From Actinospica acidithermotolerans (GTDB taxonomy: Bacteria; Actinomycetota; Actinomycetes; Streptomycetales; Catenulisporaceae), in NCBI RefSeq assembly GCF_018139625.1, contig NZ_JAGSOH010000024.1, forward strand, positions 1 to 64,000: a stretch of DNA of 64,000 bases, written 5' to 3'. The notes under the pieces were generated by a model. That model was not told the DNA's origin. It saw only the letters and a program-made list of their open reading frames with translations, and did no database searches. A program made the translations under genes and the position numbers. The stretch's first letter is position 1. Each line of letters starts with the position of its first letter. Positions 15,640 to 24,482 of this stretch are shown piece after piece.

Positions 15640-16881
15640 CTAGGCGACGCCGCGGATCCGGGTCACGAAGACCGAACCGAGGATCGTGACCACCGCGACC
15701 GACACGTAAAGGCTCGGATACCCGCCGAGGTAGGTGACGATCGGCGCGGCGAGCGCGGGGCCGAGCACCTGGGGCGCGGAGTTGGCGATGTTGATGATGC
15801 CGAGGTCCTTGGCGCGGTCCTCGGCGCTCGGCAGCACCTGCGTGATCAGCGCCTGGTCCACGGACAGGTAGACGCCGTAGCCGAGGCCGAGCAGTCCCGC
15901 GCAGACGATCGCGCCGGTCCACGTCTCCCACACGGACAGCAGCAGCGCCGCGAATGCCATCGCGTAGCCCGAGAAGACCACGGCGGGCTTGCGCCGGCCG
16001 GAGCGGTCCGACAGCACTCCGCCCGCCACGACCGTGAGCAGGGTCGTGGCCGTGTAGACGAGGATCAGTACCAGCAGGCCGTTGTCGGGGTCCGAGTACT
16101 TCACCTTGTCGCGCAGGAAGTAGAGCAGGTACAGCGTGCCGAGCGCGTTGCCCAGCTGCACCAGGAACCGCGTTCCCCAGGCCCAGGCGAAGTCAGGGTG
16201 CTGCCGGAAGGGGAAGCGGAACACGGCGAGGGCCGAGCGCGCCTCGAATCGCGGCAGCCGCTCCTTCGGGATCCGCGGGTCCGGGTGGCGCAGCGTCATC
16301 GGCAGCGCCGTGAGCAGCACGAGGACGCCGACCGCGACGTAGCCGGAGACCTGGCCGGTGATGATCTCAGCGACCAGGGCGACGCCGACGACGACGCCGA
16401 GCGACTGGGTGAGCCCGACCCAGCCGGAGACGAGGCCGCGCTGGTTGACGGGGACGCGGTCCGGGACGGCGGCGCTCAGCCCCGCCTGCATCGCGTTGAG
16501 CCCGGCCTGTGCGACGCACCAGCCGAGCGTGACGCCGATCAGGCTGTGCTGGCCGCTGAGCAGCGCGAGCCCCGCGCAGCCGAGCAGCGCTCCCCCCGCG
16601 ATCCACGGCCTGCGCCGGCCGAAGCGCGACGCGGTGGCGTCGGACGCGGCGCCGGCCAGCGGCCCGACCAGCACCGCGACGAGCGCGCCGATCGCCGTGA
16701 CGATCCCGAGTGCGGTGGTCTTGTGTGCGGGATCGATGTCCTGGACCTGGTTCGGCAGAAGTTCCTGCAGCGGGCCGAAATACCCGATGTAGAGGCCGAG
16801 GTTCGCGATCGACAGCAGGCTGATCCAGCCGCGGCGGACGCGCACGCTCGGCGCCGCGAGCTCGGACTCCACGACGGTCAA
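15640..16881 (-). CDS. MFS transporter, likely sugar uptake partner of the glucosidase
   Basis: A 413-residue protein with about 12 hydrophobic segments. The MFS loop 2-3 signature is clear (GAASDATASRFGRRRPWIAGG, ~60-80), and a second one (GGVLSDRSGRRKPAVV) lies in the C-half. The TTG start at 16881 is supported by GGAAGGG 8 nt upstream, which lies inside the end of the upstream glucosidase gene; the two are 4 nt apart and co-transcribed. The context suggests import of a glucoside, or export. Confidence 0.85.
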   Translation of the reverse strand: MTVVESELAAPSVRVRRGWISLLSIANLGLYIGYFGPLQELLPNQVQDIDPAHKTTALGIVTAIGALVAVLVGPLAGAASDATASRFGRRRPWIAGGALLGCAGLALLSGQHSLIGVTLGWCVAQAGLNAMQAGLSAAVPDRVPVNQRGLVSGWVGLTQSLGVVVGVALVAEIITGQVSGYVAVGVLVLLTALPMTLRHPDPRIPKERLPRFEARSALAVFRFPFRQHPDFAWAWGTRFLVQLGNALGTLYLLYFLRDKVKYSDPDNGLLVLILVYTATTLLTVVAGGVLSDRSGRRKPAVVFSGYAMAFAALLLSVWETWTGAIVCAGLLGLGYGVYLSVDQALITQVLPSAEDRAKDLGIINIANSAPQVLGPALAAPIVTYLGGYPSLYVSVAVVTILGSVFVTRIRGVA

Positions 16882-16885
16882 CGGA

Positions 16886-18250
16886 TCAGCCCTTCCGCTG
16901 GGCCGCGAGCGCGGCCCGGTACCAGTGGTACGAGTCCTTCGGGATGCGCCGCAGCGTCTCGAAGTCGACGCGGACCAGGCCGAAGCGCTGGCTGTAGCCC
17001 TCGGCCCACTCGAAGTTGTCCAGCAGCGACCAGGTCAGATAGCCGCGCACGTCCACCCCGGCCTCGATCGCCCGATACAGGGCGTTGATGTGGCTCTCGA
17101 GGTACTCGATCCTGGCCGCGTCGTGGACGGCGCCGACCGTGCCGTCCTCGTCCGCCGCAGCGGGCTCGTCGGCCGTCGAGCAGCCGTTCTCGGTGATCGT
17201 GATCGGCGGCAGCGCGTCGCCGTACCGCTCCTTGAGGCCGACCAGCAGCTCGGTCAGCCCTTCCGGGATCACCGGCCAGCCGAACGCGGTCCTCGGCACG
17301 CCCTCGAACTCGCGGAAATCGAAGGGCAGCCCGGTCGCGGCCGGATCCGCGGCGGCGATGCGCGTCGGATTGTAGTAGTTGACGCCGAGGCCGTCGATGC
17401 GGGTGCTGATGATCTCCAGGTCGCCGGGCTCGACGAACTCGGGGTCGGCGGGCAGCCCCATCGCGCTCAGATCGGGGTACGTGCCGAGCAGGATCGGGTC
17501 GAGGAACAGCCGGTTGTGGAAGGCGTCGTAGATCTCGGCGGCGGCGGCGTCCTCGGGCTGCTCGGAAGCGGCTCGAACCGGCGTGCAGTTGTTCGCGATC
17601 AGCACTTCCTCGGCGCCGCTCCCGCGCAGTACCGCCGTGGCCAGGCCGTGCGCCAAGAGTTGGTGGTGCGCGACCGGCATCGCGTCGAACATCAGCGCCT
17701 CGCCGGGCGCGTGCATGCCGAACGCGTAGCCGTAGGCAAGGTGCACGATCGGCTCGTTGAGCGTGATCCAGCTCTTCACGCGGTCGCCGAGCCGGGCCGT
17801 GACAACGGCCGAGTAGTCGGCGAAGTGGTACGCCGTGTCACGGTTCATCCAGCCGCCCGCGTCCTGCAGCGCCTGCGGCAGGTCCCAGTGCAGCAGCGTC
17901 GGCAGCGGCTTGATGCCGTGCTCCAGGAGGGCGTCGACCAGGCGGTCGTAGAAGCCGAGCCCCGCGGTGTTCGGGGTGCCGCGGCCGGTCGGCTGCACGC
18001 GCGGCCAGGCGATCGAGAAGCGGTACGCGTCGATGCCCAAGTCCGCCATCAGGGCCACGTCCTCGGGCCAGCGGTGGTAGTGGTCGCACGCCACGTCGCC
18101 GGTGTCGCCGTTCTTGATCCGGCCGGGCTGGTGGGTGAACGTGTCCCAGATCGACGGTCCCCGGCCGTCCTCGCGGACCGCCCCTTCGATCTGATACGAG
18201 GCGGTCGACACGCCCCACCGGAAACCCTGGGGAAAGCCGGGCAGCACCAC
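16886..18250 (-). CDS. GH1 family beta-glucosidase
   Basis: A 454-residue intracellular glycosidase (no signal peptide). N-terminal FPQGFRWGVSTASYQIEGA is diagnostic of GH1. The acid/base Glu is in WITLNEP and the nucleophile in ITITENG, both intact; the end is EWAEGYSQRFGLVRVDFETL. It should cleave beta-glucosides such as cellobiose. Tandem GTG codons at 18250 and 18247 both have a nearby GAGGA and a GGAGGG; I used the first. Upstream, TGAACCGACGTTCA (18275-18288) is a symmetric site that could bind a LacI- or TetR-type regulator. Forms an operon with the following MFS gene. Confidence 0.93.
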   Translation of the reverse strand: MVLPGFPQGFRWGVSTASYQIEGAVREDGRGPSIWDTFTHQPGRIKNGDTGDVACDHYHRWPEDVALMADLGIDAYRFSIAWPRVQPTGRGTPNTAGLGFYDRLVDALLEHGIKPLPTLLHWDLPQALQDAGGWMNRDTAYHFADYSAVVTARLGDRVKSWITLNEPIVHLAYGYAFGMHAPGEALMFDAMPVAHHQLLAHGLATAVLRGSGAEEVLIANNCTPVRAASEQPEDAAAAEIYDAFHNRLFLDPILLGTYPDLSAMGLPADPEFVEPGDLEIISTRIDGLGVNYYNPTRIAAADPAATGLPFDFREFEGVPRTAFGWPVIPEGLTELLVGLKERYGDALPPITITENGCSTADEPAAADEDGTVGAVHDAARIEYLESHINALYRAIEAGVDVRGYLTWSLLDNFEWAEGYSQRFGLVRVDFETLRRIPKDSYHWYRAALAAQRKG

Positions 18251-18274
18251 GTTCCTCGTACCCTCCGCTGAATG

Positions 18275-18288
18275 TGAACCGACGTTCA
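18275..18288. promoter_or_regulatory. Putative operator in the GH1 / F420-oxidoreductase divergent region
   Basis: TGAACCGACGTTCA is an inverted repeat (TGAAC/GTTCA with a 4-bp centre) lying 25 bp before the glucosidase start and 60 bp before the divergent oxidoreductase. No regulator gene is adjacent and the motif does not match the CebR consensus I know. Confidence 0.35.
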
Positions 18289-18347
18289 GGAGAGTGTCGG
18301 GCAGCGGCTGCCGTCGCGCAAGACTCGGCCGGTGACAGGATGGGGCC

Positions 18348-19268
18348 ATGGAATTGAGAATCTTCACCGAACCCCAGCAGGGCGCGAGCTACGAGACGCT
18401 GCTGGCCGTCGCGAAGGCCGCGGAGCGGCTCGGCTTCGACGGGTTCTTCCGCTCCGACCACTACCTGAAGATGGGCTCGGTCGACGGCCTGCCGGGGCCG
18501 AGCGACGCGTGGATCACGCTGGCCGGCCTGGCCCGCGAGACCAGCCGGCTGCGGCTCGGCACGCTGGTGTCCCCGGTGACCTTCCGGCTGCCCGGCCAGC
18601 TCGCGATCATCGTCGCGCAGGTGGACGCGATGTCCGGCGGCCGGGTGGAACTCGGCCTCGGCGCGGGGTGGTTCGAGCAGGAGCACACCGCCTACGGCAT
18701 CCCGTTCCCGGAGAACAAGCACGCCCTGCTCGAGGAGCAGCTGGCCGTCGTCACAGGCCTGTGGGGCACGCCGGTGGGGGAGACCTTCAGCCACAACGGC
18801 AAGAACTACCGGCTCGTCGACAGCCCCGCGCTGCCGAAGCCCGCGCAGCCGCAGGTCCCGCTGATCATCGGCGGCGGCGGCCTCAAGCGCACGCCGCGGC
18901 TGGCCGCGCAGTACGCCGCGGACTTCAACTCCGGCTTCGCGAGCATCGAGGACACCCGCGAGCGCTACCGCATCGTGGACGAGGCCTGCCGCAAGATCGA
19001 CCGCGACCCGAAGACGCTCACCCACTCGATCGCCCAGGTCGTCTGCGTCGGCCGGGACGAGGCTGAGATCGCCCGCCGCGCGGCCGCGATCGGCCGCGAG
19101 GTCGACGAGCTGCGCGAGAACGGCCTGACCGGAACCCCGGCCGAGGTGGTCGCCAAGCTGCAGGCCTACGCCGCCGCGGGCGCCGAGCGCGCCTACCTGC
19201 AGGTCCTGGACCTGTCGGACCTCGAACACCTCGAGCTGATCGCCGCCGAGATCCTGCCGAACGTCTAG
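18348..19268 (+). CDS. LLM-class F420-dependent oxidoreductase
   Basis: A 306-residue TIM-barrel flavin/F420 enzyme of the bacterial luciferase family. Typical features are GFDGFFRSDHYLKMG (~36-50), RLGTLVSPVTFRLPGQLAI, the strongly conserved GRVELGLGAGWFEQEHTAYG (~97-116) and PLIIGGGGLKRTPRLAAQYA (~170). It resembles the TIGR03560-type F420-dependent oxidoreductases of actinobacteria. The substrate is unknown; a role in cofactor-F420 redox chemistry of small molecules is likely. It is monocistronic. Confidence 0.9.
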   Translation: MELRIFTEPQQGASYETLLAVAKAAERLGFDGFFRSDHYLKMGSVDGLPGPSDAWITLAGLARETSRLRLGTLVSPVTFRLPGQLAIIVAQVDAMSGGRVELGLGAGWFEQEHTAYGIPFPENKHALLEEQLAVVTGLWGTPVGETFSHNGKNYRLVDSPALPKPAQPQVPLIIGGGGLKRTPRLAAQYAADFNSGFASIEDTRERYRIVDEACRKIDRDPKTLTHSIAQVVCVGRDEAEIARRAAAIGREVDELRENGLTGTPAEVVAKLQAYAAAGAERAYLQVLDLSDLEHLELIAAEILPNV

Positions 19269-19269
19269 C

Positions 19270-19480
19270 CGGGCCGCTCCGGGCCGGCCCGGGTCGCTCT
19301 GGCCGGCCGGGCTCCGGCTCGGGTGCTCGGTCCGCTCCGGTCCGCTCTGGCCGGCCCGGCCGCTCCGGGTCGGCTGCCCGGTCCGCTCCGGCTCGCCCTG
19401 GCCTGCCCGGCCGCTCGGGCCCGCCGCGGCTCGCTCCGGGGCGGCCCGGGCGAGCCGGAGCGGACCGGGGCCGGAGCGGA
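19270..19480. repeat. Degenerate GC-only repeat tract
   Basis: About 210 bp made almost entirely of variants of CGGTCCGCTC, CTGGCCGGCCCGG and CCGCTCCGGGC, with scattered inverted copies. No coding pattern is seen. It lies downstream of the F420 oxidoreductase and could fold into extensive GC hairpins. Confidence 0.55.
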
Positions 19481-19490
19481 TTCTCGGGAG

Positions 19491-19555
19491 ATCTTTAGCC
19501 GACTTTTTAAAGATAGTCGTACCGGCTTGGGATGAATCTTGCTATAACGGACGCC
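19491..19555 (+). promoter_or_regulatory. AT-rich promoter with TATAAC -10 and inverted repeat
   Basis: An AT-rich patch after the GC repeats holds ATCTTTA/TAAAGAT (19491-19497 and 19508-19514) and a good -10, TATAAC at 19543-19548. Seven bases separate it from the ATG at 19556, so transcription should start at or next to that ATG, giving a leaderless mRNA. Confidence 0.5.
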
Positions 19556-20038
19556 ATGGATCAGCCCGACCCGGAGCCCGTGACGCCCGAGCACTGCCCG
19601 AGCTGCGCGAGCGCCGCCGGCGTCGTAAGCGCTGCGTCATCACCCGGTGACGGTTCGTGGCTGGATGTGCGGCTGCCCGATCGGGTCGCCTGGTCCGGGC
19701 TCTGGCTGTGCGCCGCGGGCTGCGCAGTCCTCGGCGTCGTCGCCTGGATCCTCGCCCCCTCGACCGGCTGGTACCAGGCCGCCGCCGTCTTCGTGATCTT
19801 CGCGTTGACCTTCGCCGGTCTCGGGGTCTGGCAGACGCGGCTCAACCGCAGCCGGATGCTCGGCGCCCTGCCGCTCGTGCACAAGACCCACGCCCGCGCG
19901 CTCTACTGCCGGGTCTGCGAATGCGTGTACTTCAACAGCCTCAAGCTCCCTGCCGGCATGCCGGTCGGCACGGCGATGACCGCCGCCGAGTATCGCAGGA
20001 GGCTGTGGTACGCCTGCGGCTTCACGAAGCCGATCTGA
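19556..20038 (+). CDS. Membrane protein with split zinc-ribbon cysteines
   Basis: A 160-residue protein. Cys pairs CPSC (~residues 13-16) and CRVC (~119-122) on either side of two membrane segments (~45-68 and 70-92) could form a cytosolic zinc ribbon. The ATG at 19556 is preferred to 19532 because the -10 hexamer lies between them, implying a leaderless start. The 3' end overlaps the convergent MFS gene by 17 bp. The function is unknown; similar small proteins are common in actinobacteria. Confidence 0.7.
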   Translation: MDQPDPEPVTPEHCPSCASAAGVVSAASSPGDGSWLDVRLPDRVAWSGLWLCAAGCAVLGVVAWILAPSTGWYQAAAVFVIFALTFAGLGVWQTRLNRSRMLGALPLVHKTHARALYCRVCECVYFNSLKLPAGMPVGTAMTAAEYRRRLWYACGFTKPI

Positions 20039-21260
20039 CCCGCAGCGTCTGCCAGCCCCAGAGCAGCACCGTGCACGCGCCGAATCCCGCGCCGAGCGCG
20101 CACACCCCGCTCCAGCCGTCCGCCGCGTAGATCACGCTGGCGAGCGCCGAGCCGATCACGCCGCCGGCGAAGTAGCAGGTCATGTACGCGGAGGTCAGCC
20201 GGCTGCGCGCGTCCGGGCGGAGCCGGTAGATCTCCGACTGGTTCGTGATGTGCATCGACTGGCAGGCGAAGTCGAACACCACGATGCCCAGGACCAGCAG
20301 CGGTATCGACGTCCGCGCGAACGCGGCGGGAAGCCAGGCCGCCGTCAGCAGCACGGCGCTCAGGATCGTCATGCGCCCGGCGCCGCCGCGGTCCGCGTTG
20401 CGGCCGGCGAGCGGGGCGGCGAGCGCGCCGGCCATCCCCGCGAGGCCGAACAGGCCGATCAGCCCCGTGGACAGATAGTGCGGCGATCCGGCGAGCATCA
20501 GCCCCAGCGGCGCCCACAGCGTGCTGAAGCCCGCGAACGCGAGCGCGCCGTAGACCGCGCGGATCCGCAGCAGCGGCTCCTCGCGCATCAGCGCGAGCAC
20601 CGAGCGAAGCAGAGCGCCGTAACGGATGTCGGTGGACACCGAACCGCGCGGCAGCCGGAAGCGCAGGATCAGCGCGAGCAGCAGCATGAGTCCGGCGGCG
20701 AACCAGTAGACCGAGCGCCAGCCGCCGAACTGCGCGAGGTATCCGGAGACGGTCCGGGCCGCGAGGATGCCGAGCAGCAGCCCGCTCATCACCGTGCCGA
20801 CGACCCGCCCCCGCTGCTCGGGAGACGCGAGGTCCGCAGAGAACGCGACCAGGATCTGAGCCGTCGCGGCGAAGACGCCGATCAGCGCGGAGGTGACGTA
20901 GAACACCGAGCCGGTCGACGAGGTGCCGCACACCGCGAGCGTGGCCGCGTTCAGGCAGCACATGACCGTCACCAGGCGGCGGCGTTCGAGCAGGTCGCCG
21001 AGCGGGACGGCGAGGATGAGGCCGAGGGCGTACCCGAACTGCGTGACGGTCACGGTCAGGCCCGCGCCCGCCGAGCTCAGGTGCAGGTCGTCGCGGACGT
21101 AGGCGAGCAGCGGTTGCGCGTAGTACAGGTTCGCGACCGTCGAGCCGATGGCGATCGCGAGCAGCAGCACGGTCGCGTTCGTCAAAGGTCTGTTCGCGGG
21201 CGCGGAGGCCGGGGCGGGGGAGTCGGTCAGGTGCGCGGCCTCGGTTCTCGGCTTACCCAT
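20022..21260 (-). CDS. MFS exporter (DHA1/AraJ-like)
   Basis: A 412-residue protein with 12 predicted membrane helices. It shows the N-half pattern VANLYYAQPLLAYVRDDLHL and loop 2-3 VPLGDLLERRRLVTV, as in COG2814 arabinose-efflux-like and YnfM-like drug/metabolite exporters. The ATG at 21260 (MGKPRTEAAH) is chosen because an upstream start at 21299 adds a non-hydrophobic extension without a better ribosome-binding site. It overlaps the end of the convergent zinc-ribbon gene. The substrate is unknown. Confidence 0.86.
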   Translation of the reverse strand: MGKPRTEAAHLTDSPAPASAPANRPLTNATVLLLAIAIGSTVANLYYAQPLLAYVRDDLHLSSAGAGLTVTVTQFGYALGLILAVPLGDLLERRRLVTVMCCLNAATLAVCGTSSTGSVFYVTSALIGVFAATAQILVAFSADLASPEQRGRVVGTVMSGLLLGILAARTVSGYLAQFGGWRSVYWFAAGLMLLLALILRFRLPRGSVSTDIRYGALLRSVLALMREEPLLRIRAVYGALAFAGFSTLWAPLGLMLAGSPHYLSTGLIGLFGLAGMAGALAAPLAGRNADRGGAGRMTILSAVLLTAAWLPAAFARTSIPLLVLGIVVFDFACQSMHITNQSEIYRLRPDARSRLTSAYMTCYFAGGVIGSALASVIYAADGWSGVCALGAGFGACTVLLWGWQTLRVRSAS

Positions 21261-21530
21261 GGTCCCGAGCCTACCGGGGGGATCCACTGAGCAGACCACT
21301 CGCTCGATCCGGTGAGATTCGGCGCCGTCCGGATTTTCCGAGCCGGATTTGCCGCATCACTATCCCCGAGAGCTTCTTCAGGGTCGCCGCGGCGGAAGGA
21401 GGAACCGGCTGGGACAGGGAGAAATGGTTCGTGGGAATGTGTAGGTCGCCGCGCGGCGGCCGTCGGAAGACCCGGCGGCCACCGCGCGGTCCTTCCGCCT
21501 TCGGAGCCGACCCTCCGTCCGCGATCCCGG

Positions 21531-21710
21531 TCCCCGGACTCGGCGTTCCGTCCCCGGGACCCGTCCTTCCGTCCCCTGGACTCGACGTTCCGTCCCTGGG
21601 ACCCGTCCTTCCGGTCCCCGGGCGCGGCCTTCCGTACCCTCGACTCGACGTTCCGCCCCCCGGACCCGTCATTCCGGTCCCCGGGCGCGGCCTTCCGTCC
21701 CTGTTCCCGG
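21531..21710. repeat. Imperfect 21-bp tandem repeat array
   Basis: About eight and a half copies of a 20-22-bp unit ending TTCCGT or TTCCGGT, alternating CCCCGGACTCGACGTTCCGT-like and CCCGGGACCCGTCCTTCCGT-like forms. It lies in the gene-free stretch 21261-21734 downstream of the DUF6083 gene. Because the unit is a multiple of three, several frames stay open, but codon choice is unlike neighbouring genes. Confidence 0.75.
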
Positions 21711-21734
21711 CCCGGGTCGCCGTTCGCCGCGGCC

Positions 21735-22118
21735 TCAGCCTTCGGCGCGGGCCCGCCGGCGCACCCGCAGCGCGCGCCACATCTGCAGCAGCTCCCGGTC
21801 CTCCGGCATCGCCTCGTCAGGGCACACCGCCCGGTGGTGGATCCGGCTCCAGCCGCCCGAGTCCCGTCCGGGCCACAGCCGCCCGCGCACGACGTGCCGC
21901 GCGGCTTCCTCAGGCACCCGCGCGCTCGGGTACTCGCCCGGCACCACCGCGTCGTACCCCTCGCCCTGCGCGAGCGGGAAAACCTCCACCGGCTGCTCGC
22001 ACTTCGGGCAGCGGTCCACGCCCCGCCGCCGGTACCGGCGCGGCTCGCGCGCGCCCGCCGGACGGCCAGGCTTCGGCTCGGTCCCCTCCGCCTCGAAGTC
22101 CCATAGCGCATCCTGCAC
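21735..22118 (-). CDS. DUF6083-like protein with zinc-knuckle Cys pair
   Basis: A 127-residue protein with CPKC (residues ~37-40) and a later HHRAVCP (~94-100), arranged as in actinobacterial DUF6083 proteins, which also carry the EVFPL and IHHRAVCP segments. It probably binds zinc; the biological role is unknown. The ATG at 22118 is preceded by GGGTGGGACC. It is followed directly by the 21-bp tandem repeats. Confidence 0.75.
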   Translation of the reverse strand: MQDALWDFEAEGTEPKPGRPAGAREPRRYRRRGVDRCPKCEQPVEVFPLAQGEGYDAVVPGEYPSARVPEEAARHVVRGRLWPGRDSGGWSRIHHRAVCPDEAMPEDRELLQMWRALRVRRRARAEG

Positions 22119-22251
22119 GGTCCCACCCTAGTCTGACCTTCATGGATCGCGTGGATGCTTCACGCCGGCCGACCGGCGTCCGCGCGTTCTGGCTTGGCAA
22201 CATGCGAGGATCCGGTGACGGTCGGGCATTCATGACGGGACGGAGCGGGCT

Positions 22252-22668
22252 GTGAGGCTGACGGAGGAGGCATGCCGCGCCGCGTTCGGTGCGGCGCGGG
22301 TCGCGCGGCTGGCCACCGCCGGCGCGGACGGTGCCCCGCACGTTGTGCCGGTGACGTTCGCGCTCGACGGCGACAGCGTGTACTTCGCCGTCGATGCGAA
22401 GCCGAAGAGCTCCGCGCGCCTCAGGCGGCTCCGGAACATCAGGGAGAATCCGCAGGTCAGTCTGCTCGTCGATGAATACGACGAGGAGTGGGAGCGGCTG
22501 TGGTGGGTGCGGGCCGACGGGCTTGCCAGGGTCCTCGGGAGCGGCGCGGAGGCGGCGCGAGAGCTGCTGCGTGCACGGTATCCGCAGTACGCCGACGTGG
22601 CCATGGACGGTCCGGTCGTCGAGATCTCGGTAGAGCGCTGGAGCGGCTGGCGCTACGCAGGACATTGA
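22252..22668 (+). CDS. PPOX-class F420-dependent protein (TIGR03668-like)
   Basis: A 138-residue split beta-barrel protein. RVARLATAGADGAPHVVPVTFALDGDSVYFAVD at the start, and a tail WSGWRYAGH, are characteristic of the TIGR03668 group of the pyridoxamine-phosphate-oxidase superfamily, whose members bind F420 (or flavin) and reduce small substrates. The GTG start at 22252 follows GGACGGAGCGGG. With the LLM-class enzyme nearby it points to an F420-using host. Confidence 0.85.
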   Translation: MRLTEEACRAAFGAARVARLATAGADGAPHVVPVTFALDGDSVYFAVDAKPKSSARLRRLRNIRENPQVSLLVDEYDEEWERLWWVRADGLARVLGSGAEAARELLRARYPQYADVAMDGPVVEISVERWSGWRYAGH

Positions 22669-22741
22669 CGCCGGTTTCTGCTCTGAGCTAATAAGCGGCG
22701 ATCCGGTTGCCCGGGAGAGTGCGGCCGCGCAAGATCGGTAT

Positions 22742-23779
22742 ATGCGTATTCTCATCATCGGCGGAGGCCGGTTCCTCGGGCGGGCCTTCGCGGCCGAGGC
22801 GCTGGCCGCCGGCCATCAGGTCACGGTCTTCAACCGCGGTCGGCAGAGCACCGAGCTCGCCGGCGTCCGGGTAGTGCGCGGCGATCGCGAGAAACCCGAG
22901 GATCTGGCAAGGCTCGCCGAGAGCGCGCCCGAGCCGGCCGACGGCGGCCCGGGGTGGGACGCGGTCGTCGATACCTGCGGCTACCAGCCGAAGATCGTCG
23001 GCGAGTCGGCGCGGGCGCTGCGTGACAAGGCGCGCGCGTACCTGTTCATCTCGAGTCTGAACGCGTACCCGAGCTGGGCTGGGGAGCCGGTTCGCGACGG
23101 CTCGCCGAAATACGAGTGCGGTCCGGACGAGACGGAGGGCGAATACGGTCCGCTCAAGGCGGGCTGCGAGCGGGCGGTGCTTGAGCACTTTCCGGACCGC
23201 ACGATCTGCATCGACGCGGGCCTGATCCTGGGCCCGCACGAGACCTCCGGCCGCCTCACCTGGTGGCTCAAGCGGATCGCGCGCGGCGGCGACGTGCTCG
23301 CTCCCGGAGACCCGAAGCTCCCCATCGGCCCGATCGACGCCCGCGATATCGCGCTCTTCGGCCTGCGCTGCATCGAGAACGGCGAGTACGGCGCGTTCCC
23401 GACGGTCGGGCCCGCGACGGAGACCTTCGGCGACCTGCTCGAAGCCTGCGTCCGGGAGACGGGCTCCGGAGCCCGGCTGCGCTGGGCCGGCGACGAATTC
23501 CTGCGAGCCCACGAGATCCCCGAGTGGACCGGCCTGCCGGCCTGGTCGGCCAGGGACGGCGCGGGCGCGGCGGTCTGGGACGTGCGCTCGGAGCTCGCCC
23601 TCGAGGCCGGACTGCGCTGCCGTCCGCTCGCCGAGACCGTGCGCGACACGTGGGCCTGGCTGCGCGAGGTCGAGGGCCTGGAGGACGGGCAGGGCCGGAT
23701 CAACGGCCACGGCATCGCGCCGGAGGTGGAGGCGGCGGCCCTCAAGGACCTGGTCGGCGAGGACGGCGACCTGCGCTGA
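22742..23779 (+). CDS. NAD(P)-dependent epimerase/reductase (extended SDR-like)
   Basis: A 345-residue Rossmann enzyme. The N-terminal dinucleotide motif is MRILIIGGGRFLGRAFAAEA (GxGxxxG-like). A YGPLKAG block (~134-140) matches the YxxxK active-site pair, and SLNAYPSW supplies the Ser region. It resembles isoflavone-reductase/epimerase-like proteins of actinobacteria with unknown substrate. The C-terminus overlaps the convergent YhhN gene by 38 bp. Confidence 0.85.
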   Translation: MRILIIGGGRFLGRAFAAEALAAGHQVTVFNRGRQSTELAGVRVVRGDREKPEDLARLAESAPEPADGGPGWDAVVDTCGYQPKIVGESARALRDKARAYLFISSLNAYPSWAGEPVRDGSPKYECGPDETEGEYGPLKAGCERAVLEHFPDRTICIDAGLILGPHETSGRLTWWLKRIARGGDVLAPGDPKLPIGPIDARDIALFGLRCIENGEYGAFPTVGPATETFGDLLEACVRETGSGARLRWAGDEFLRAHEIPEWTGLPAWSARDGAGAAVWDVRSELALEAGLRCRPLAETVRDTWAWLREVEGLEDGQGRINGHGIAPEVEAAALKDLVGEDGDLR

Positions 23780-24458
23780 TGCTGAGGTTCATCAGACCAC
23801 TGACGAGGAGGTACTGGCCGAGGATGTAGGTCGCCATGACGGCGAATCCCGTGCCGCGCGGCATGTGCCAGTGTGCGAGCCCGCCCGCGATCATCGAGTC
23901 GGAGAGGACGAAGAGCGCGCCGCCGATGCGGGTCCGGCGATCGCCCGCGAAAGCGTGGATTCCCATGAATATCAACAGAAGACTGTAACCGGTGATCGGT
24001 ATGCGCATGCCGGGGGCGACGCCAGGCAGGAGGTTGTCGATCAGCACGATCCAGACGACGCCGTAGAGCAGCGCGCCGGCGGCCATCGTCCGTCGCCGGT
24101 CGCGGCGGACCCCGCAGCGACCGAAAAGGGTGATGTAGCACAGGTGCGTCGCGGCGAAGCCGGCCATGCCGACGAGGAACCACGTGCCGCCGAACAGCAG
24201 CATCGTGTCGCCGATCGTCGAGCCGAGGAGCGCGCCCAGCAGCAGGGGCGGGGTGGGCCGGCCCTGGGCGAGTAGCGCGGCCGCGAGCAGCGGCATGAGC
24301 AGCGGCTTGGTGAGATCGAAGCCGATCCGGGGCCCGGCCGCCTCGAATATGAGGTTCAGCGCGGCGAGCGTCGCGAACGCCGGGAGCGCGTAGCGCGGCC
24401 AGACCGGTATCGGAGCCGAGGGCGTGAGCTGCCGGCTGGTCGCGGCGTCGGGACTCAT
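23742..24458 (-). CDS. YhhN-family membrane protein (lysoplasmalogenase-like)
   Basis: A 238-residue protein with about eight hydrophobic helices. The pattern LTKPLLMPLLAAALL, GALLGSTIGDTMLLFG (conserved GD) and LLIFMGIHAFAGDRR followed by GGALFVLSDSMIA (conserved D) fits the YhhN/TMEM86 family, which cleaves the vinyl ether bond of lysoplasmalogen in animals; the bacterial substrate is unclear. The ATG at 24458 lies only 24 bp from the divergent methyltransferase start. A much longer frame on this strand is a shadow of the methyltransferase. Confidence 0.82.
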   Translation of the reverse strand: MSPDAATSRQLTPSAPIPVWPRYALPAFATLAALNLIFEAAGPRIGFDLTKPLLMPLLAAALLAQGRPTPPLLLGALLGSTIGDTMLLFGGTWFLVGMAGFAATHLCYITLFGRCGVRRDRRRTMAAGALLYGVVWIVLIDNLLPGVAPGMRIPITGYSLLLIFMGIHAFAGDRRTRIGGALFVLSDSMIAGGLAHWHMPRGTGFAVMATYILGQYLLVSGLMNLSISAGRRPRRPGP

Positions 24459-24482
24459 GAACGCAGAAGGTACCGTATCGCC

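Noticed and set aside
21271..21780. Minus-strand Gly/Arg/Asp-rich repeat protein across the 21-bp repeats
   Set aside because: It overlaps the DUF6083 gene in another frame, lacks a ribosome-binding site, and openness follows from the repeat period.
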